From: Bacteroidales bacterium
Lineage (GTDB): Bacteria > Bacteroidota > Bacteroidia > Bacteroidales > VadinHA17
Assembly: GCA_003162595.1 (NCBI GenBank)
Contig: PMNJ01000187.1
Coordinates: 8,031-14,777, forward strand
Direction: 5' to 3'
DNA: 6,747 nucleotides
This document shows, piece after piece, positions 6,101 to 6,747 of this stretch. Every line of letters starts with the position of its first letter. Position 1 is the first letter of the stretch. The notes beneath the pieces were generated by a model. It made no database searches. It was not told where the DNA came from and worked only from the letters and a program-made list of their open reading frames with translations. Position numbers and translations under genes: made by a program.

Positions 6101-6747
6101 ATGAAGAAAGTTTCTGAAGAAATATATTGTCGAATTGACAATAACATTTATAATCTGGAAGGAAACAGATGGTGGCATCCTGATTTTTCCCTAAACCTGA
6201 TACGTACCTTATATAATCCATTCCGGGTAGATTATGCAAAGAAAATATTTGAAAAGTTCAAAATAAATCCGGAAAAAACAAGTGTGCTGGAAGTTGGCTG
6301 CGGCGGCGGATTATTATCTGAAGAGATAGCACGAATAGGGTATATTACAACCGGAATTGATCCTTCTGAACAATCATTAAACAGCGCTGTAAACCATGCA
6401 AAAGAGAGCAATCTGAAAATTAATTATATGCAGGGAGCCGGTGAGAATCTCCCATTTCTGAAAAATTCTTTCGATATCGTCCTGTGTTGCGATGTTCTTG
6501 AACATGTTCAAGATTTACCAAAAGTGATATCTGAGATTTCACGTGTTCTGAAAGACGGAGGATTATTTATCTATGATACTTTTAACAGGACATATTTCAG
6601 CAAGATTAGCGCTATTAAAATATTGCAGGAATGGAAACGATGGGCCATTATGCCCCTTGATCTTCATGTATGGGAAATGTTTATCAAACCTGATGAAATA
6701 AAATCTTTATTGGCAGAGAATCAGTTTATGTGGAAAGAACACCGGGG
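6101..6747 (+). CDS. UbiG-like SAM-dependent methyltransferase, cut at right edge
   Basis: The ATG at 6101 lies one base after the preceding stop, and the frame stays open for 215 codons to the window end. Seen: RWWHPDF at residues 23-29 and NPFRVDY at 39-45 fit the UbiG N-terminus. VLEVGCGGGLLSEEIARIG (62-80) is the SAM-binding motif I, with GIDPSEQSL (85-93) after it. FDIVLCCDVLEHV (124-136) and RVLKDGGLF (148-156) are later core motifs. NRT-x2-S-x2-AI at 162-172, then P..LHVW..FIKPDE to about 199, match the helical insertion characteristic of UbiG/Coq3. Known: UbiG is an O-methyltransferase for hydroxylated polyprenyl phenols, usually about 240 residues, so some 25-35 residues are probably missing here. 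Inference: O-methylation of a phenolic or lipid product of this operon. True ubiquinone synthesis is unlikely if the host is Bacteroidota, so the symbol ubiG is not assigned. Confidence 0.87.
   Translation, partial: MKKVSEEIYCRIDNNIYNLEGNRWWHPDFSLNLIRTLYNPFRVDYAKKIFEKFKINPEKTSVLEVGCGGGLLSEEIARIGYITTGIDPSEQSLNSAVNHAKESNLKINYMQGAGENLPFLKNSFDIVLCCDVLEHVQDLPKVISEISRVLKDGGLFIYDTFNRTYFSKISAIKILQEWKRWAIMPLDLHVWEMFIKPDEIKSLLAENQFMWKEHR

Noticed and set aside
1..6747. CRISPR arrays, tRNA/rRNA genes, insertion sequences and attachment sites
   Set aside because: I looked for spaced direct repeats, cloverleaf-like blocks and transposase motifs and saw none.

Overview
The window looks like a chromosomal segment from a member of the Bacteroidota, probably an anaerobic gut- or sediment-type lineage. 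The DNA is AT-rich. No convincing Shine-Dalgarno sites precede the starts. One TAnnTTTG-type -7 element lies in the divergent spacer, and the first gene encodes a lipoprotein-type family 2 glycoside hydrolase in the style of that phylum. This placement is an inference from style; nothing here is a taxonomic marker.

Layout. Two genes read leftward. At the left edge is the N-terminal part of a GH2-family lipoprotein (1-263, running off the window). It is preceded in the same direction by a complete creatininase-family amidohydrolase (331-1092). A 353-bp AT-rich spacer (1093-1445) separates them from a rightward block of four closely packed genes. These are an Fe-S/FAD-linked oxidase or dehydrogenase (1446-3311), an extended SDR resembling thioester/fatty acyl-CoA reductases (3328-4500), a B12-binding-domain radical SAM enzyme (4546-6099), and a UbiG-like SAM-dependent methyltransferase (6101-6747, cut by the window end). 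Gaps within the block are 16, 45 and 1 bp, so one transcript is likely, and it probably continues past the right edge.

How the genes may work together. The rightward block combines four redox or C1-transfer chemistries: flavin oxidation with an Fe-S relay, reduction or epimerisation on an NAD(P)-dependent SDR scaffold, cobalamin/radical SAM chemistry, and O- or C-methylation. Such a mix is typical of tailoring steps in specialised lipid, quinone-like or phenolic metabolite pathways. The product cannot be read from this window. No synthase, carrier protein or prenyltransferase is visible, so the scaffold-building genes, if they exist, should lie downstream. The leftward pair looks like ordinary saccharide and small-amide metabolism and has no evident tie to the rightward block beyond the shared spacer.

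The most notable points are three. The Fe-S/FAD fusion has its cysteine-rich module at the N-terminus, with an eroded first cluster motif. A UbiG-type methyltransferase occurs in a lineage that normally makes menaquinone. The four-gene combination may represent an uncharacterised anaerobic biosynthetic operon.
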